Part shown: positions 62,672 to 64,000 of the stretch, piece after piece
Layout of the letters: each line of letters opens with the position of its first letter
Position numbering within the stretch: the first letter of the stretch is position 1
Source: Malaciobacter mytili LMG 24559
Lineage (GTDB): Bacteria; Campylobacterota; Campylobacteria; Campylobacterales; Arcobacteraceae
Direction of reading: 5' to 3'
Length of the DNA stretch: 64,000 nt
NCBI RefSeq assembly: GCF_003346775.1
Contig: NZ_CP031219.1
Coordinates: 1,736,001 to 1,800,000, forward strand
Translations under genes and position numbers: made by a program
Notes under the pieces: generated by a model
The model's database searches: none
What the model saw: only the letters and a program-made list of their open reading frames with translations
Told to the model about the DNA's origin: nothing

Positions 62672-62695
62672 AGGGTATTTACTCTTTAGTTTTTT
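62662..62695. terminator. Bidirectional hairpin between the DUF2892 and sugar dehydrogenase genes
   Basis: AAAAAACTAAAG (62662-62673) pairs with CTTTAGTTTTTT (62684-62695), and the inner GGTA/TACT pairing (with one G-T) leaves a two-base TT loop region. Stop codons of both convergent genes are in the arms. A run of six T ends the plus-strand arm. Confidence 0.88.
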
Positions 62696-63768
62696 AAAGA
62701 TAAAACTTTATAAATATTTCCATTATCCGTAGAAAAATATAAATCACCCTTACTATTTTGAACTAGGCTTCTAATCCTTTCTTTTAACTCTTTAAATACT
62801 CTTTTTTCTTCAATAATTTTAAAATCATTATCTATTTTTATAAGATTTAGATGAGTCATTATTAAGGCACTTGAAAAAAGGTATCCTTCAAACTCTTTAA
62901 ATTTTTTACCATTATATACAAGTAAAGAACTAGGTGCAATAGAAGGAGTAAAAACTACTATTGGTTCTGCAACTCCTTCTTTTGAATTCCCCTCTCCTAC
63001 TTGTATAGGTGCCCAATACTCTTTTCCATAAGATACAATTGGCCAGCCGTAATTACTTGCTTTTTTTATAATATTTATCTCATCTCCACCTTTTGGACCA
63101 TGTTCATTTGAAAAAAGAACTTCTCTTTTTTTATCATAAAAAAGTCCTTGGGGATTTCTATGTCCATAACTATAAATCTCTGCTAGTGCATTTTTATTTT
63201 TAATAAATGGATTTGATAAAGGAATTGTTCCATCAAGATTTAATCTTAAAATTTTTCCAGAATGTGTTCTTAGATTTTGTGAATTATTTCTAATTCCCCT
63301 ATCTCCAATGGAAAAATAAAGATAATTTTTATTATCAAAAGCTATTCTACTTCCAAAATGCCTAGTAGTAGAAGAATAAGAGTTTGTAACTAAAATATCT
63401 TTTAATTCCTGCAAACTATCATTTTCAAAAGTAGCTTTTGCCAATGTTGTAAGTCCAATATCTTTCTCATTTTTTACATAAGTAAAAAAAACTGTTTTAT
63501 CTTTTTTAAAATTTGGAGAAACCTTTATATCCAAAAGTCCACCTTGTCCTTTTGTATATAAATTATTTAGTTGTTTTATAACTTTTAATTTTTTTGTATT
63601 TAAATCTAAAAGTGCAATTTGCCCACTTTTAAAACTTAAAATTAATTTTTTATCATCTAAAAAATCCATACCCCAAACAATTGATTTTGTATTAAGAACT
63701 TTTTCAACATTTGAAGCATTTAAAATAGTAAAAAAAATAAAACAGCCTATAAAAACTAATTTTTTCAT
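62686..63768 (-). CDS. PQQ-type sugar dehydrogenase family protein, periplasmic
   Basis: 360 residues with a signal peptide (about 1-18). The six-bladed propeller of soluble glucose/sorbosone dehydrogenases is seen in GGLLDIKVSPNF, HSGKILRLNLDGTIP, SYGHRNPQGLFYD and NEHGPKGGDEINII. The His-Arg-Asn motif is at HRNPQG. Related proteins oxidise aldoses with pyrroloquinoline quinone; no PQQ synthesis genes are in the window. It is the only gene of its unit. Confidence 0.85.
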   Translation of the reverse strand: MKKLVFIGCFIFFTILNASNVEKVLNTKSIVWGMDFLDDKKLILSFKSGQIALLDLNTKKLKVIKQLNNLYTKGQGGLLDIKVSPNFKKDKTVFFTYVKNEKDIGLTTLAKATFENDSLQELKDILVTNSYSSTTRHFGSRIAFDNKNYLYFSIGDRGIRNNSQNLRTHSGKILRLNLDGTIPLSNPFIKNKNALAEIYSYGHRNPQGLFYDKKREVLFSNEHGPKGGDEINIIKKASNYGWPIVSYGKEYWAPIQVGEGNSKEGVAEPIVVFTPSIAPSSLLVYNGKKFKEFEGYLFSSALIMTHLNLIKIDNDFKIIEEKRVFKELKERIRSLVQNSKGDLYFSTDNGNIYKVLSLKN

Positions 63769-63822
63769 CTTGTTACTTTACATTTTCTTTTTTTATTTTA
63801 CAATTAAGTTATAAAAAATAGT

Positions 63823-64000
63823 TTAACAGTAATAAAATAAAATTTATATAAACATTTAGGATTAATTATAAATATTCTAACTTTTAAACATCTGTTTTTT
63901 TGTAAATTTTGTAGCTATTGCTTCGTAAGGATTATCTGGCCAATAATGTTTGGGATACTTTCCTTTTAGCTCTTTTTTTACTTCTTCATAAGAGTTTTTC
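63823..64000 (-). CDS. hrpB: ATP-dependent helicase HrpB, C-terminal end only
   Basis: The frame is open to the right edge. EVKKELKGKYPKHYWP with DNPYEAIATKFTKN matches the conserved end of HrpB helicases. Beyond that point the frame runs another 20 or so residues (CLKVRIFIIN...) to a stop at 63823, unlike the family, which ends about there. In a +1 frame the same place would end after K-K-Q-M-F-K-S. So the tail may be an extension or a one-base change in a six-A run (63896-63901). Confidence 0.75.

Noticed and set aside
1-64000. tRNA genes, CRISPR arrays, insertion sequences or a defence island
   Set aside because: No T-arm consensus with matching stems, no regularly spaced repeats, no transposase and no known defence genes were seen on either strand.

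Overview
The window is AT-rich chromosomal DNA that looks like a free-living, Arcobacter-like member of the Campylobacterota (inference). The reasons are gene content and gene order. The blocks tatD-mltD-rlpA-kdsC-lptC-lptA-engB, hslU-hslV-rplI, ubiX-coaD-tmk-hisS-speA-cysE, ppiD-ftsA-ftsZ and cbpA-hspR are arrangements known from Campylobacter and relatives. Histidine kinases carry the NIAHQWRQPL H-box common in this phylum. TTG start codons with good Shine-Dalgarno (SD) sequences are frequent (ftsA, ubiX, speA, fliP, rlpA, mltD, metN, sulP and others). I saw no rRNA, tRNA, CRISPR array, insertion sequence or prophage. Most of the window is core genome.

Layout. 1-1946: end of a CheC/CheX-like protein and a PAS histidine kinase. 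1985-3323: heat-shock unit cbpA-hspR with a HAIR-type operator over its promoter. 3342-7327 (minus): ppiD-ftsA-ftsZ. 7387-10375 (minus): arsC, an unknown gene and recD2, joined by overlapping stop/start codons. 10454-16454: flagellar and cell-wall genes (fliW, a fliK-like gene, flhX, an mreD-like gene, mrdA, fliP). 16543-17334: a duplicated-domain lipoprotein. 17359-23839 (minus): one long envelope operon (tatD, mltD, rlpA, hisB, kdsC, lptC, lptA, engB, acetyltransferase). 23895-26213 (minus): hslUV and rplI. 26284-26925 (minus): a serine-recombinase homologue that lacks its catalytic serine. 27244-33338: ubiX-coaD-tmk-hisS-speA-cysE and a TauE-type permease. 33396-38785: a second orphan PAS kinase, uvrA and a DUF309 gene.

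The rest is more accessory. 38782-40406 holds a small unknown protein and a CNNM/CBS membrane protein with a structured leader and an upstream open reading frame. 40417-46548 holds a diguanylate cyclase, PNPOx-fold proteins, pdxH, a periplasmic glutathione peroxidase, an ankyrin protein, a PnuC-like membrane protein and a nuclease-like unknown. 46669-49079 is metNIQ. 49255-58280 holds transporters (OFA, ZIP, SstT, SulP), greB, a methyltransferase and small unknowns. 58394-61611 holds a disulfide oxidoreductase, sodB and an HPP membrane protein under a TetR regulator with two identical operators. 61728-64000 holds sfsA, a DUF2892 protein, a PQQ-type sugar dehydrogenase and the end of an hrpB helicase.

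No large undescribed multi-gene system stands out. The best candidates for new biology are the catalytically degenerate recombinase with an inverted repeat in its promoter, tatD apparently starting at ATA/ATC/ATT, the leader with an upstream reading frame before the CNNM/CBS gene, the twin TetR operators, a perfect 19-bp palindrome upstream of sodB, and symmetric hairpins at all ten tail-to-tail gene junctions, most of them containing stop codons. Start sites were moved where an internal codon has a clearly better SD.
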